Source: Streptomyces hyaluromycini
Lineage (GTDB): Bacteria > Actinomycetota > Actinomycetes > Streptomycetales > Streptomycetaceae
Assembly: GCF_002217755.1 (NCBI RefSeq)
Contig: NZ_BCFL01000032.1
Span: 62,001 to 126,000, forward strand
Direction of reading: 5' to 3'
DNA length: 64,000 nt
Shown: positions 1-8,664 of the stretch, in pieces
Layout of the letters: every line of letters begins with the position of its first letter
How positions within the stretch are numbered: position 1 is the first letter of the stretch
Position numbers and translations under genes: made by a program
Notes under the pieces: model-generated
Seen by the model: only the letters and a program-made list of their open reading frames with translations
The model's database searches: none
Told to the model about the DNA's origin: nothing

Positions 1-684
1 CCCTTCGACCTTCCTGCCGGTCGGCCGGTGGTGCTCGCCAGCGGAGGCGTGGACAGCTGGAAGATGGACGTGCATCAGCTGATGGTGCTCCTCGCCACCC
101 ACCTGCGTGCCCCGGTGCTGGTGTTCGACATCGCGGGAACCGGCGAATCGACGGTGCCGATGACCGGCGCCGGCGGCGCGGAGATCGTCAGCGGGCTGAT
201 CGAGCACGCTCGGTCGCTGGGCAACGGCGTGGTGGCGCACGTGGGCATCTCGATGGGCGGATACTTCTCGGCCCGATCGGGTCTCGGCGGTGAGGTCGAC
301 GCCGCCGTGGTGCTGGGCGGGCCGGTCGAAGCGGCGTTCACCGATGCGCGCAAGGACGCCTTCGGCATGGACGGGATCGTCGGCAACGCGATGGGCTTCG
401 ACGCGCCGCCCACCCCCGGGGAACTGGCCGTAGGCAGGGCCGAGTTCTCACTTCGTCCGCTGCTCGACCAGGACCGCAACGGCCCCATGCTGGTGGTCAA
501 CGGCGCCGACGACGTCCATGTGCCCCAGCACGACACCCTGGTGTTCCAGGGCCGCCGCGACACCGTCGTGAACCTCGTTCCCGACACCGGGCACTGCGCT
601 GTGAGCAAGCTGCCCGAAGTGTTCCCGACGATCATCGGCTGGCTGGACCGCACCCTGACCGCCACCGCGGAGACGGACCGGTGA
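1..684 (+). CDS. alpha/beta hydrolase, C-terminal part (5' end outside window)
   Basis: The reading frame is open from the first base, so the start lies upstream; a GTG at 28 is only an internal possibility. The protein has an alpha/beta-hydrolase fold of the FrsA/DUF1100-like esterase type. The nucleophile elbow is GISMGG, preceded by the oxyanion-region segment FDIAGTGES. A plausible acid is the Asp in NGADDVHVP, and the catalytic His is in DTGHCAV near the C-terminus, in the usual Ser-Asp-His order. It is probably a cytoplasmic esterase or C-C hydrolase. The substrate cannot be told from sequence, and there is no operon partner inside the window. The family call is good; the specific function is open. 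Confidence 0.75.
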   Translation, partial: PFDLPAGRPVVLASGGVDSWKMDVHQLMVLLATHLRAPVLVFDIAGTGESTVPMTGAGGAEIVSGLIEHARSLGNGVVAHVGISMGGYFSARSGLGGEVDAAVVLGGPVEAAFTDARKDAFGMDGIVGNAMGFDAPPTPGELAVGRAEFSLRPLLDQDRNGPMLVVNGADDVHVPQHDTLVFQGRRDTVVNLVPDTGHCAVSKLPEVFPTIIGWLDRTLTATAETDR

Positions 685-1691
685 GCCCAGTGGGCTCGAC
701 GGATGTCCTTGAGGAGCACATCGCCCGGCTGGGTCGCTGAGGCCGCTGGCTTGAGGGCCTGCCTGCCACGGACAAGGCGGCCGCCCAGGGCCTGGACGAG
801 GGTTCCGCTCGACGACGGCGCTCATCGACGCATCACCTCTCGTCCTGGCCCGTTCAGCGCCCCCGGTCCCGCCGGCTGCGATTCGAACCGCTGCCGCCGA
901 AGAGCCGGACACCTCGGCACGGGAACCGGCCGAAAAGTGAATCGTCGTGTGTTCTCATGCACCTGATGTGACGTCAATTAACTCAGCGCCTGGTCAGTTT
1001 CAGTCCGCGCGCATTCAGGGCCACCTTCCCTGTACGGTGCCCGCTCTTCGCGCGTGCCCTCCAGGCCTGGTGTCAAGCGCCGTCGTGACTCCCGCGAGCG
1101 CGGGTTGCCTGGAGGGCGACGCTGCCTCCCAGGCAACCGATTTGAGTCCTAGAAGCACCCGAGCTTCTGTGGACTGTAGGAAGCAAGAAGGTTCTTCGTC
1201 TGCTGGTGGTACAGCCCTTGCGCGCCCCTGACCAGTGAAAATGCGTAGCTCGCGGGGGAGTTGCCGGACTTCGGCCCGCGTACGGTCCGCATCTTGGTCG
1301 TGGGTGCGTAGGTCGCGCATGGAGTGGAGTGGCTACGAAGCGTGTCGGTATCCGCGAAGTCGAAGGGCGAAGAGATCTTCTTGAAGTCGTCTACCGAGAT
1401 GCCCTGACCTGCAGAGATGCTTTCAGTACCGACCCTGACCTGCGTGAATCACCCTTTCAGGCTCTTTCGGTATCGTGCCGCGTCACGCAGCCCATTCTCC
1501 CCACGCGCTCCCCACGGCGGCTCGTACTCCCCGGATTCTCCCCAGGAGGATTGCCGGATGATGATCGTTGGGCGTGTTCCGGAAGGCCCGCCGACCAGGT
1601 GCGCTGGTCATGCTTCGTGGCCGGTCGCGGGACGGAAGATGCTGGTGCACTGCTGCAGGGGCTGTGCCAGTGCAACCACGGGCGCGCCCTC
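685..1691. other. about 1 kb without a convincing gene
   Basis: Only overlapping, low-quality reading frames are present on both strands; none shows a recognisable domain or a good ribosome-binding site followed by family-like sequence. A small hairpin (AGAAGC, 6-nt loop, GCTTCT) lies at 1151-1168. An AGGAGG followed by ATG ATG sits at 1543-1563, just upstream of the HAD remnant, and may be the former start region of that gene or of another lost gene. Confidence 0.4.
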
Positions 1692-1963
1692 GCGGTTGCG
1701 CGGTCGGTGCGCTGCCTCCCGGGGGCGAGGGAAGGACTCGAAGCGCTGCGTGGTGCGGGGCGGACGCTCGGCATCGCGACGAACGGGGCGGGGGACATCG
1801 AACGGGCCAAGCTCGCCGTGAGGGGTGCGCGGCGGGGCTTCGTACGGCGTGGGTGGCCCATGGCCGTACATGGACCGATGGCCCCCGTGAGCCCGATATC
1901 GTCGTGCGGGGCGTCGCGGAGGCCATCAAGATGATGCGGGCGGCGGCAGGCTGTTTAGCCTGA
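1692..1963 (+). pseudogene. HAD-superfamily hydrolase remnant
   Basis: Frame 3 contains a clear HAD-hydrolase stretch (PGAREGLEALRGAG, then TLGIATNGAGDIERAKL), which is motif II (the Thr/Asn step IATNG) and its helix. The middle of the protein is then missing, and a different frame supplies a HAD-like tail (WVAHGRTWTDGPREPDIV, then AEAIKMMRAA), resembling the last helix after the motif III/IV region. Motif I (DxDxT) and motif IV are not visible. This indicates an internal deletion plus a frameshift. No active product is expected. Neighbouring integrase and transposase remnants suggest the whole stretch decayed after mobile-element activity. Confidence 0.6.
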
Positions 1964-2075
1964 TCGGGCCCTGTGCCGAGGTCCCGTACGGGGCACCTCC
2001 CCGCCCGCTGCGGTACGCCGCGCCTTCTCCCGGGAACCTCTCCTCCGCACCTGACCGACGGAGATAGGAGGTCCC

Positions 2076-2261
2076 ATGTCGCAGGAGGCTGCCGAGGCGG
2101 TTGATCCGAAAACCGATGCGGACGAAGAGGCACTGGAGCGTGCCATCGCAGCGGGCCGGTCCGGCGCTCAGCCCGGCGGGACGGACAATTCGAGCCCGCA
2201 AAACGCTCTGACCCGGTCCGACGGAAGCCCGGCTGCCCGCAGGCAGCCGAGCGGGGAGTAG
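2076..2261 (+). CDS. small acidic hypothetical protein, 61 aa
   Basis: A very good ribosome-binding site (GGAGATAGGAGG, 5 nt before ATG) supports this start. The protein is short, rich in Glu, Asp, Ala and Gly, lacks hydrophobic segments and looks disordered after about residue 30. I do not recognise it. It ends 10 bp before the GTG of the DUF1036-like gene, whose ribosome-binding site overlaps its stop region, so the two are probably co-transcribed and translationally coupled. It might be an accessory factor of that protein; nothing in the sequence proves this. Confidence 0.55.
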   Translation: MSQEAAEAVDPKTDADEEALERAIAAGRSGAQPGGTDNSSPQNALTRSDGSPAARRQPSGE

Positions 2262-2271
2262 GAGGCGCGCC

Positions 2272-2619
2272 GTGGCGCTGAGGTTCAAGAACAACTACGA
2301 GCGCGAAATCTGGGCGATGGTCGAGCGGTACCAGCCCAACTGCTCCGCCAGCAGCAACTGGCTGAAGGAGGGCTGGTGGCGGATCGGCCCCGGGGAGACC
2401 GCCGTCGTCTACGGCGGTGACGCAAACGCCGTCAACCCGATCTGGTACTGCTACGCCTACGCGGGCGACGGCATCGAGTGGCGGGACAAATACCAGGAGA
2501 CGGTCCCGCACAGTGCCTTCGAGTGGTGTTCGAACGTCTCGGACGCGAGCTCGCGGACGATCCTCATGACGGAGTTCACCGCGACCGCCCCGGACTTCAC
2601 GTTCAACTTCAACCCGTAG
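2272..2619 (+). CDS. DUF1036-like protein, 115 aa
   Basis: It begins with GTG behind GAGTAGGAGG. The sequence has the DUF1036 layout: an N-terminal polar beta-strand region with Asn and Cys, then WWRIGPGE (residues about 36-43), an aromatic stretch WYCYAYAGDG, and a C-terminal EWC. Proteins of this family are small beta-rich domains of unknown biochemical role, often secreted or periplasmic in other bacteria; this one has no signal peptide. Cysteines near residues 24, 64 and 83 could form a disulfide or bind a metal, which is inference. It likely forms a two-gene unit with the preceding small gene. Confidence 0.6.
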   Translation: MALRFKNNYEREIWAMVERYQPNCSASSNWLKEGWWRIGPGETAVVYGGDANAVNPIWYCYAYAGDGIEWRDKYQETVPHSAFEWCSNVSDASSRTILMTEFTATAPDFTFNFNP

Positions 2620-2699
2620 CCGGCAGACCCGACCGACCTGGTCCGCCCGCCCCGCCCCAGGCGGCCGGGCGGACGGTCGAGTCAGGCTCGCCGTCCGGG

Positions 2700-2872
2700 C
2701 TCGGAGCCACCACGCGGTGGACGACTGGCTGGAGCGCGGGCTCAAGGGGCGCGACGAGAAGGGCACGATCGGCAAGAACCGCTCGATGGCGAACAAGCAC
2801 CTGCTCCCGTTCCTCGGCAAGGCCAAGCTGAGGGAACTGAGCGCGGACGACATCGACGACTCATTCGGCCGG
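2700..2872 (+). pseudogene. tyrosine integrase remnant, N-terminal core-binding domain
   Basis: The fragment reads DDWLERGLKGRDEKGTIGKN, then MANKHLLPFLGKAKLRELSA and DDIDD, the typical SAM-like core-binding domain of actinobacterial site-specific integrases. Similarity stops near 2872, and the following roughly 290 bp belong to something else, including an inverted IS3-type transposase piece. Homology resumes in another frame at 3166 with the next expected helix of the same family. The gene was therefore broken by an insertion that has itself decayed. No catalytic residues (R-H-R-H-Y) survive in this piece. Confidence 0.65.
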
Positions 2873-3093
2873 GACGCGGTGAAGTCGCGTTGCAGCATCG
2901 GCGAGGTCGGGAGCGAGGGCGGCCAGCAGTTCGACGGCCTCGCTCACAGCCGTTCGACAAGCGCAGCAGTCATCACCCCAGACTGCCGCACCCGAGCAGG
3001 CCACATTCAGACTGACCGCCTGATCCACGACCTTCACCCCTGCCCCCAGAGCCTCTGCCCGGCTCAACCAGGGGCGAGCCGCCCCAGCAACCC

Positions 3094-3165
3094 ACGCGAT
3101 GAAGCTGCCGCCAGACCTTCCGGACTCCGTAGACGCCGCCGAATTCCTCGCGACACGAAGCCTGC
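3094..3165 (-). pseudogene. IS3-family transposase (OrfB) remnant
   Basis: On the minus strand a short segment FGGVYGVRKVWRQLHR matches the conserved helix-turn-helix-like region upstream of the DDE catalytic core of IS3-family OrfB proteins (usual form YG.RKVWRQL.REG). No DDE residues and no complete ends can be found. It lies exactly between two pieces of an integrase gene, so it is probably part of the insertion that split that gene. Another minus-strand stretch at 2861-3067 is open but unrecognised and may be the rest of the inserted sequence. Confidence 0.5.
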
Positions 3166-3350
3166 GTGACCTGCCTCGCCGTCCTGCGCCGCTCCATCGC
3201 GCACGCTCAGCGCCGGGACAAGGCCGCGCGGAACGTCGCCCTGCTCGTCACCGCACCGGAAGGGGCGCCCCGGCTGTATGTCTACCTCGTGGTCTCGCTC
3301 CTCAGCGGCGTCCGCACGGAAGAGGCGCGACCCCTCACCTCGACACGATC
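3166..3350 (+). pseudogene. tyrosine integrase remnant, end of core-binding domain and first catalytic Arg
   Basis: This frame continues the integrase family seen at 2700-2872: VLRRSIAHAQRRDKAARNVA, then LVTAPEGAP, a gap, and VVSLLSGVRTEEARPLT. The last stretch carries the first catalytic arginine of tyrosine recombinases (G-V-R-T-E-E-A-R). About 25 residues normally found between PEGAP and the catalytic box are missing, and the sequence after about 3350 no longer matches. The gene is non-functional. It is most likely a relic of an old integrative element. Confidence 0.65.
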
Positions 3351-3456
3351 CACGGCGATGTCCCCACACCCGGCCGAACGCTCAACTCCCGTGCCGGACA
3401 CGGCCATCAGTGCCGATCCACCTCATTGTGTTAGCCGTTGTAAGGCCAAGCGGCGG

Positions 3457-3747
3457 TCAGTGACCGCGCATGCGTTGGTCGTACTCCGCTGCTGTGTCCA
3501 GACCCATCGCGGCGCGGCGCTCGTCGAGCTGGTCGGGGTCGGCAACGGGCTGTAGGCGCTGGTTCGAACCGTCTGGGTCGTCGGTGTACTGCGTTCCGTA
3601 GAGCTGGGGTTCACCGGCCGCGACTAGGACCCGGTCAGTGAGGTAGGCGAGCTGGCGTGCAGTGGCGTCTCCGGTCGCGACTGCCACCTTGAGGAGTTCG
3701 AGCGCCTGGCGTTGGAAGGCGGGGGCGAGGTCGGCGTGCTGGGCAAT
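3457..3747 (-). pseudogene. DUF6624-like protein, C-terminal remnant
   Basis: The frame reads AQHADLAPAFQRQALELLKV, then GDATARQLAYLTDRVLVAAG and the C-terminal LDERRAAMGLDTAAEY, matching the end of the DUF6624 family found in many actinomycetes. Going upstream the frame hits TGA and TAG at about 3748-3753, and the N-terminal two thirds of the family is absent. An internal GTG at 3687 could start a 76-residue peptide, but truncation is the simpler reading. The function of the family is unknown. The breakpoint near 3747 marks another rearrangement junction in this decayed stretch. Confidence 0.6.
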
Positions 3748-3919
3748 TCACTAGTCAAGTCCTCTGTCGGAAGGGCATTGTCGGATTCCGAACTGCCCTG
3801 CGCAGGTCCGCTGGCCGCCCAGGCTTGGTCGGCTTCGCGGCTCCGGGCGTGGAGAGCAGCGTGCTCTAGGTCTTGGGGTCGGCGAAGCCGTGGACGGTAG
3901 CGGCCGGGCAGCGGGGCGT

Positions 3920-6091
3920 TCAGCCCGCCGCAGTTTCACTTGTCGCGGTGCCCGGGCCGCGACGACGTTGTCGGCCGATGCGTGCGGGCTTCCACCAGTT
4001 GGCGGGTCCTAGGAGTGCCATGACTGCGGGGACGAGGATTCCGCGGACGAGGATCGCGTCGAGGATCGCTGCTGAGGCGATGCCCGCGCCCATGAGTTTG
4101 AGGATGGTGACGTGGGAGGTCGTGATGGCAGCGGTGGAGATGGCGAGGGCCGCTGCGGCGGAGGTCATCAGCCGGCCGGTGCGGGAGATGCCCTTGATGA
4201 CGGCCGCCTGGTTGTCCAGGCCGCGGTCGAACTCCTCTCTGATTCTGCCGAGGAGGAAGACTTCGTAGTCGATGGACAGGCCGAACGCCACGGCTAGGGT
4301 GAACAGCAGCAGACTTGCGTCGAGGGAATCGGTGACGGTGAACCCGCCCAGCACGTCCGCCCCGTGTCCGTACTGGAAGATCCACACGATCAATCCGAGA
4401 TCGGCTGCCAAGCTGATGACGGCCACCGCGAGCGCTTTCAGGGGTGCCATTGCACTGCGGATGAACGTGGTGAGCGCGGCCAGCAGGCACGCACCCATCG
4501 TCAGCGCCACCCACGGCAGCGCGCCGCGCACCGTGTCTGTGGTGTCGGTGATCTGCGCGGCCCGACCACCTACCAGGACCGGGCCCGGCGCGGGAGTCTT
4601 CCGCAACTCATCGACCAAGCGCGCGCCCTGGGGCGTGTCGGGTCCCACCGTCGCTGCCACCAGCACTACCGCCGGACGCTGCTCCCGCTCCGCCTGCCCA
4701 GGCTCGCCCGCCGAAGAGGTGGACACCACGCGCATCGCACCCACATGCGGCAGCCGGGCCACGGCGGCCGTGTAGTTACTAAGGCCCGCGTCCGGCCGTT
4801 CCAGCACCACCACCTGGATTCGCTCCGGGGGCGCCTCAAAGCGCCCGCGCACGTCCGCGGCCGCAGCGGCGGCCGGGGCCGTCGGGGCCAGCGTCCGCTC
4901 GTCGATCGCGCCCAACCGCAGGCCCACCGCTGGCCAGGCCATCATGACCAGAATCGCCAGCGCCCCCATGCCTGTCGCCGCAGGCCGGGCGGTGACACGG
5001 CGGGCGAGCTCGTGCCAGAACCGGCTGGCCTCGCCGATGGGAGCCCGGCGCAGGTGGCGCAGCGGGTCGGCGCCATCGACGCGATCACCCAGCAGCGTCA
5101 ACGCGGCCGGCAGGACCGTCAACGCGGCCAGCGCCGCCAGCAGCGTCACCGCCACACCTGCAAGAGCCAGCGCGCGCAGCAGCGGAACGGGGATGGTGGC
5201 CACCGCCACCAGACATGAAGAGATCACTGCAGCCGAACAGAACACGCAGCGACCGCAGGTACTGAGGGCTACTTCCAGTGCTCGGGCGCGCGGCATCCCC
5301 TTTGCGTGCTCTTCTCGGTAGCGGGCGAGGACGAACAAGGTGAAGTCGATCGACAGACCGAAGCCGATGGCCGCGGCCGCATTGACCGCGAACGCGGACA
5401 CATCACTCACGTGGGCCAGCAGACCCAGCAATGGCACACAGCAGACGACGGCCAGCACAGCGACTACGAGGGGCAGTGCGGCCGCAGCCCACGAACCGTA
5501 GGTCAGCAAGAGGAGGATCATGATGAGCGGCGCGGCCCAGAGTTCGGCCCGCAGCAGGTCGGCTCCGGCCTGCTGGTCGATCTCGGCCGTCGCCCATGAG
5601 GCTCCGCTCGCGTCTACCCGCATCCCCGGCACCGCCTCCCGCGCCTTGGGTACCAGACGCAACGCCGCTTCCTTCCGGTCCGCGTCGCTGCCCGACAGCG
5701 AGACCGTCACCAGTCCGGTGCGCCCATCGCGCGACATCAGCCACGGATCTCCCGTGGCAGCCGACTGCACCGTACGCACAGCCGGCTCGTCCGCCAGCAG
5801 ACGGGCAACGACACCGGCACCGGCTGCAACCGCCGACCGTGCGCCCCCATCGCGCACAGTCAGGGCGAGCATCAAATCCGGGGTGCCGACACCCAGCAAT
5901 TCAGCCTGGGTCTGAGCCCTGGATGACTCGGTGCCTGTGGCGATGGTCCCTCCAGCACCGAAAGCGCCGGACACCGCTGGGAGACTCAGGAGCGCCGCGA
6001 CCAGCGCAACCGCCGCGCACGCCACCACCGCCCAGGCACGGGACGCCGACCACGTCCCCCTCCCTGTCCCATCCCCGATGTGTACTGACAT
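3920..6091 (-). CDS. MMPL/RND-family membrane exporter, 723 aa
   Basis: ATG at 6091 is chosen over an in-frame start 27 nt upstream because the hydrophobic first helix follows directly. The protein has the classic MMPL pseudo-repeat: one N-terminal helix, a large extracytoplasmic loop (about residues 40-190), a bundle of six helices, a second loop, and a second bundle. The repeated motifs GFGLSIDFTLFVLARYREE and AFGLSIDYEVFLLGRIREE (first and second half) contain the Asp and Tyr/Phe of the proton-relay region. Family members export lipids, siderophores or polyketides using the proton gradient. It sits beside a decarboxylase/acyltransferase pair, so export of an acylated product is a reasonable inference. 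Confidence 0.88.
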   Translation of the reverse strand: MSVHIGDGTGRGTWSASRAWAVVACAAVALVAALLSLPAVSGAFGAGGTIATGTESSRAQTQAELLGVGTPDLMLALTVRDGGARSAVAAGAGVVARLLADEPAVRTVQSAATGDPWLMSRDGRTGLVTVSLSGSDADRKEAALRLVPKAREAVPGMRVDASGASWATAEIDQQAGADLLRAELWAAPLIMILLLLTYGSWAAAALPLVVAVLAVVCCVPLLGLLAHVSDVSAFAVNAAAAIGFGLSIDFTLFVLARYREEHAKGMPRARALEVALSTCGRCVFCSAAVISSCLVAVATIPVPLLRALALAGVAVTLLAALAALTVLPAALTLLGDRVDGADPLRHLRRAPIGEASRFWHELARRVTARPAATGMGALAILVMMAWPAVGLRLGAIDERTLAPTAPAAAAAADVRGRFEAPPERIQVVVLERPDAGLSNYTAAVARLPHVGAMRVVSTSSAGEPGQAEREQRPAVVLVAATVGPDTPQGARLVDELRKTPAPGPVLVGGRAAQITDTTDTVRGALPWVALTMGACLLAALTTFIRSAMAPLKALAVAVISLAADLGLIVWIFQYGHGADVLGGFTVTDSLDASLLLFTLAVAFGLSIDYEVFLLGRIREEFDRGLDNQAAVIKGISRTGRLMTSAAAALAISTAAITTSHVTILKLMGAGIASAAILDAILVRGILVPAVMALLGPANWWKPARIGRQRRRGPGTATSETAAG

Positions 6092-6208
6092 ACCCGCACT
6101 AACGATCAAACCGCACAACAGTGATGTTGCTCCTGGCCGGAAGGCGGCCCAGCAGCCGAACCGAGAGGGCTGCCTGCTCTGTCTGCTCCGGGGGCGGCAA
6201 GTGTGGAT

Positions 6209-7135
6209 TCAGTGGTGAAGGGTGAGATTTTCGTCCCGCGTGTTGGGCAGTTGCATCGGCCTGGCAGCGGGCGCGGCGTCCAGAGCGGTGCGGCGCCGCC
6301 GGCACAGGCGGTCCAGGACTTGCGCCCCCGGTTCCGCGCCGCGGAGCAGGGATGGTCCGGAGCCGACGAAGCGTGAGCAGACGCCCACGTGCGCGTCGTG
6401 AACATCCGTTAGGACCTCGACCAGGCGCTGGTGGGCGGGGCGCAGGGTGGAGGGTTTCGCCGGTGCGGCCATGCCCCACCCGCGCAGGCTCTGCACCAGG
6501 ACCCGGTGATCGGCCGACCACAGACCGGAGAATCCTCGGGGAGCCTGTGGTGGGGACATCGAGGGCCGGACGGTGTCGTGGTAGTCCTGCGCGTCGAAGG
6601 ACGCGGTGATGCGCAGGGCGGACGCGCTGGCGCGCAGGAAGTGGGCAGTGCTTTCCAGGCCGAGGGCGGAACCTGCGGGCGAGGGGGCCCGAAGGGCGTG
6701 CCGCAGGGCGACGACGGTCGCCTGGGTGAGGGCGAAGAACAGCCGGTGTCCTTGAATCCAGCGTTGGCGCACCGTGGCCTGTGTCCGAGGCTCAGAGTTG
6801 TCCGCTCGTGGGGTCAGCCCGGCCGCGTGCGCGGCGAGATCGAGGTCGGGCTCCGTCAATGATCCGTCCGGGTGCCGACAGAAGGCCCGGACTGTGGCGA
6901 GGGTGTCGTCGAGCGCGCCGATCAGCAGGGGCGCGGGGGCGCAGGCGCACCGTGCGACCGCGAAGTATTCGTCGAATGCGGCTTCGCGGGGGTCGCGTTC
7001 GGGGAGCCGGCGGTGGTCGGGGGGTGTGTGGTGACGGTCCAATCCGTACGCGGCCTCGCGCAGGGTCGCCAAGTCGTGGGGCAGGTGCTGAGGCGGCGCG
7101 AGCCACAGCACGGATTCGCTTGTCATCTGGGCCAT
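6209..7135 (-). CDS. unrecognised 308-aa protein, possibly PrnB/IDO-superfamily heme enzyme
   Basis: ATG at 7135 (alternative ATG at 7126) is divergent from the decarboxylase. There is no signal peptide or membrane helix. Noticeable segments are RWIQGHRLFFALTQATVVAL (residues 125-144), YHDTVRPSMSPPQAP (185-199), GFSGLWSADHRVLV (201-214) and VCSRFVGSGPSLL (252-264). The last three resemble in order and spacing the C-terminal half of PrnB, the pyrrolnitrin enzyme structurally related to indoleamine and tryptophan 2,3-dioxygenases; His210 would then be a candidate heme ligand. This is a weak by-eye match. The pairing with an aromatic-type PLP enzyme fits an indole- or phenol-derived substrate, but function remains unassigned. 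Confidence 0.4.
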   Translation of the reverse strand: MAQMTSESVLWLAPPQHLPHDLATLREAAYGLDRHHTPPDHRRLPERDPREAAFDEYFAVARCACAPAPLLIGALDDTLATVRAFCRHPDGSLTEPDLDLAAHAAGLTPRADNSEPRTQATVRQRWIQGHRLFFALTQATVVALRHALRAPSPAGSALGLESTAHFLRASASALRITASFDAQDYHDTVRPSMSPPQAPRGFSGLWSADHRVLVQSLRGWGMAAPAKPSTLRPAHQRLVEVLTDVHDAHVGVCSRFVGSGPSLLRGAEPGAQVLDRLCRRRRTALDAAPAARPMQLPNTRDENLTLHH

Positions 7136-7167
7136 TTCAATAGTTTTTATGCGGTACGTTACCCGGC
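7136..7167. promoter_or_regulatory. very short divergent intergenic region
   Basis: Only 32 bp separate the start codons of the unknown 308-aa gene (minus) and the decarboxylase (plus). The spacer is AT-rich for this genome (TTTCAATAGTTTTTATGCGG). Promoters for both genes must therefore overlap each other or lie inside the opposite gene. No clear Shine-Dalgarno precedes the decarboxylase ATG, so leaderless or near-leaderless transcription is possible. Shared divergent control of both genes is an inference. Confidence 0.4.
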
Positions 7168-8664
7168 ATGTCAGTGACTCTTGGTGATGTTTCGTTTCGC
7201 AGCGCAATCGGCGAGGTCGCCGCGATCCTTGAGGACTACTGGGAGGATCTGCGCGAGGAACGCCTGCCGGTGACGCCGGACCTTCGCCCCGGGGACGTGC
7301 GTGCGATGCTGCCCGACTGCGTACCGGTGCACGGCGAGCCGATCGTGAACGTGCTGGCCGATGTACGGCGGGTGGTGATGCCCGGGCTCGTGCACTGGCA
7401 GCACCCTTCGTTTCTTGGCTACTACCCGACCCAGACCAGTCCCGCGTCCGTGGTCGGCGAGCTGTTGGCCTCGGGTCTGGCGGTTCAGCACATGATGTGG
7501 TCGACGGGCCCGGCCGCCACCGAACTCGAGGAGGCGGTCCTGGACCATCTCGCGGTCGCGCTGGGCCTGCCGGAGCGCTTCCTGAGCACCGGGGATGGCG
7601 GTGGAGTTCTGCAGGACTCCGCGTCCTCGGCGGTCCTGGTGGCCGTGGTCGCCGCCCTGTACCGGGCCTCAGACGGGCGCTGGCGCGAGCACGGCACCGA
7701 AGGGCGCTACCGCCTGTACTGCACCGACCAGGCAAACTCCTGCGTCCCCAAGGCTTCACGCATTGCCGGCCTGGGAGAACCGACCCAGATCACCACCCTG
7801 GCGGGCACCTGCGAGATGGACCCCCGCGCCCTGCGCGAGCAACTGGCAGCCGATCGCGCCGCAAGCGTAGTACCCGCGATCGTGGTCGCCTCGGTCGGCA
7901 CCACGGGCACCTGCGCCATCGACCCGGTCGCCGCCATCGCCGCAGTGTGCCGCGAGTTCGGGGCCTGGCTGCACGTGGACGCAGCCTACGCCGGTTCGGC
8001 CGCAATCTGCCCGGAGAACCGCTGGATCAACGAGGGCGTCGAGCACGCCGACTCATACGCAGTGAACTGCCACAAGTGGCTGCTCACGGGACCACCGTGC
8101 GACGCCATGTGGGTAGCCGACCGGCACAGCCTCACCGCCGCCATGGACATCCGCCCCCCTTTCCTGCGCAACCAGGCCAGCGACTCAGGCAACGTCACCG
8201 ACTTCCGGGACTGGCAGGTGCCGCTCATGCACCCCTTCCGCGCCCTGAAACTGTGGTTCGTCCTGCGAACCCACGGCGTCGAGGGCCTGCGCGCACATAT
8301 CCGCGAACAACTCTCCCACGCCGCGCTGCTCGCCGGCCTGGTCCGGGATGCCCCCGGCTTCGAACTGATCTCGCACTCACTCGGACTGGTGTGTTTCCGC
8401 CTCGCAGGCGACAACGCCCGCACCGAGCACCTACGTACCGAGCTCGACGCCACCCACCAGATCCTGGTAACGCCCACTACCGTGGACGGCCGCTACATCC
8501 TGCGCGCGGCCCTGGGCTCTCGTCTGGCGTCCCAGACGTCCGTACGCAACGCCTGGGCGCTGGTACGCGAGATCGCTGCCTCGATTCCCGACGACCGGCC
8601 CACGCTATCCGAAACGTCACCGACGACCTCGGTAGGCGCCCGGTGGCCAGGGACGTGCCCGTAG
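7168..8664 (+). CDS. group II PLP-dependent amino-acid decarboxylase or aldehyde synthase, 498 aa
   Basis: The whole sequence follows the aromatic-L-amino-acid decarboxylase family: HWQHPSFLGYYPTQTS near residue 75, HVDAAYAGSAA (the PLP-nitrogen Asp), and the Schiff-base lysine Lys303 in YAVNCHKWLLTG. The usual reaction is PLP-dependent decarboxylation of Trp, Tyr, Phe or DOPA to the amine. Two active-site positions are unusual: the His that stacks on PLP (in the usual DQAHSS) is Asn190 here (DQANSC), and the catalytic-loop Tyr is Phe332 (IRPPFLRNQ). In insect and plant relatives these changes accompany aldehyde formation by decarboxylation-oxidative deamination. Length is normal. Substrate is unknown; neighbours suggest the product is acylated or exported. 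Confidence 0.85.
   Translation: MSVTLGDVSFRSAIGEVAAILEDYWEDLREERLPVTPDLRPGDVRAMLPDCVPVHGEPIVNVLADVRRVVMPGLVHWQHPSFLGYYPTQTSPASVVGELLASGLAVQHMMWSTGPAATELEEAVLDHLAVALGLPERFLSTGDGGGVLQDSASSAVLVAVVAALYRASDGRWREHGTEGRYRLYCTDQANSCVPKASRIAGLGEPTQITTLAGTCEMDPRALREQLAADRAASVVPAIVVASVGTTGTCAIDPVAAIAAVCREFGAWLHVDAAYAGSAAICPENRWINEGVEHADSYAVNCHKWLLTGPPCDAMWVADRHSLTAAMDIRPPFLRNQASDSGNVTDFRDWQVPLMHPFRALKLWFVLRTHGVEGLRAHIREQLSHAALLAGLVRDAPGFELISHSLGLVCFRLAGDNARTEHLRTELDATHQILVTPTTVDGRYILRAALGSRLASQTSVRNAWALVREIAASIPDDRPTLSETSPTTSVGARWPGTCP

Noticed and set aside
1483..2898. 471-codon minus-strand frame over the small-gene region
   Set aside because: Arg/Pro/Ser-rich composition, no recognisable domain, and it lies antisense to two genes with strong ribosome-binding sites.
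3751..3919. Possible coding fragment between the DUF6624 remnant and the MMPL gene
   Set aside because: One minus-strand frame looks protein-like (LEHAALHARSREADQAWAAS) but is too short and lacks any recognisable family.
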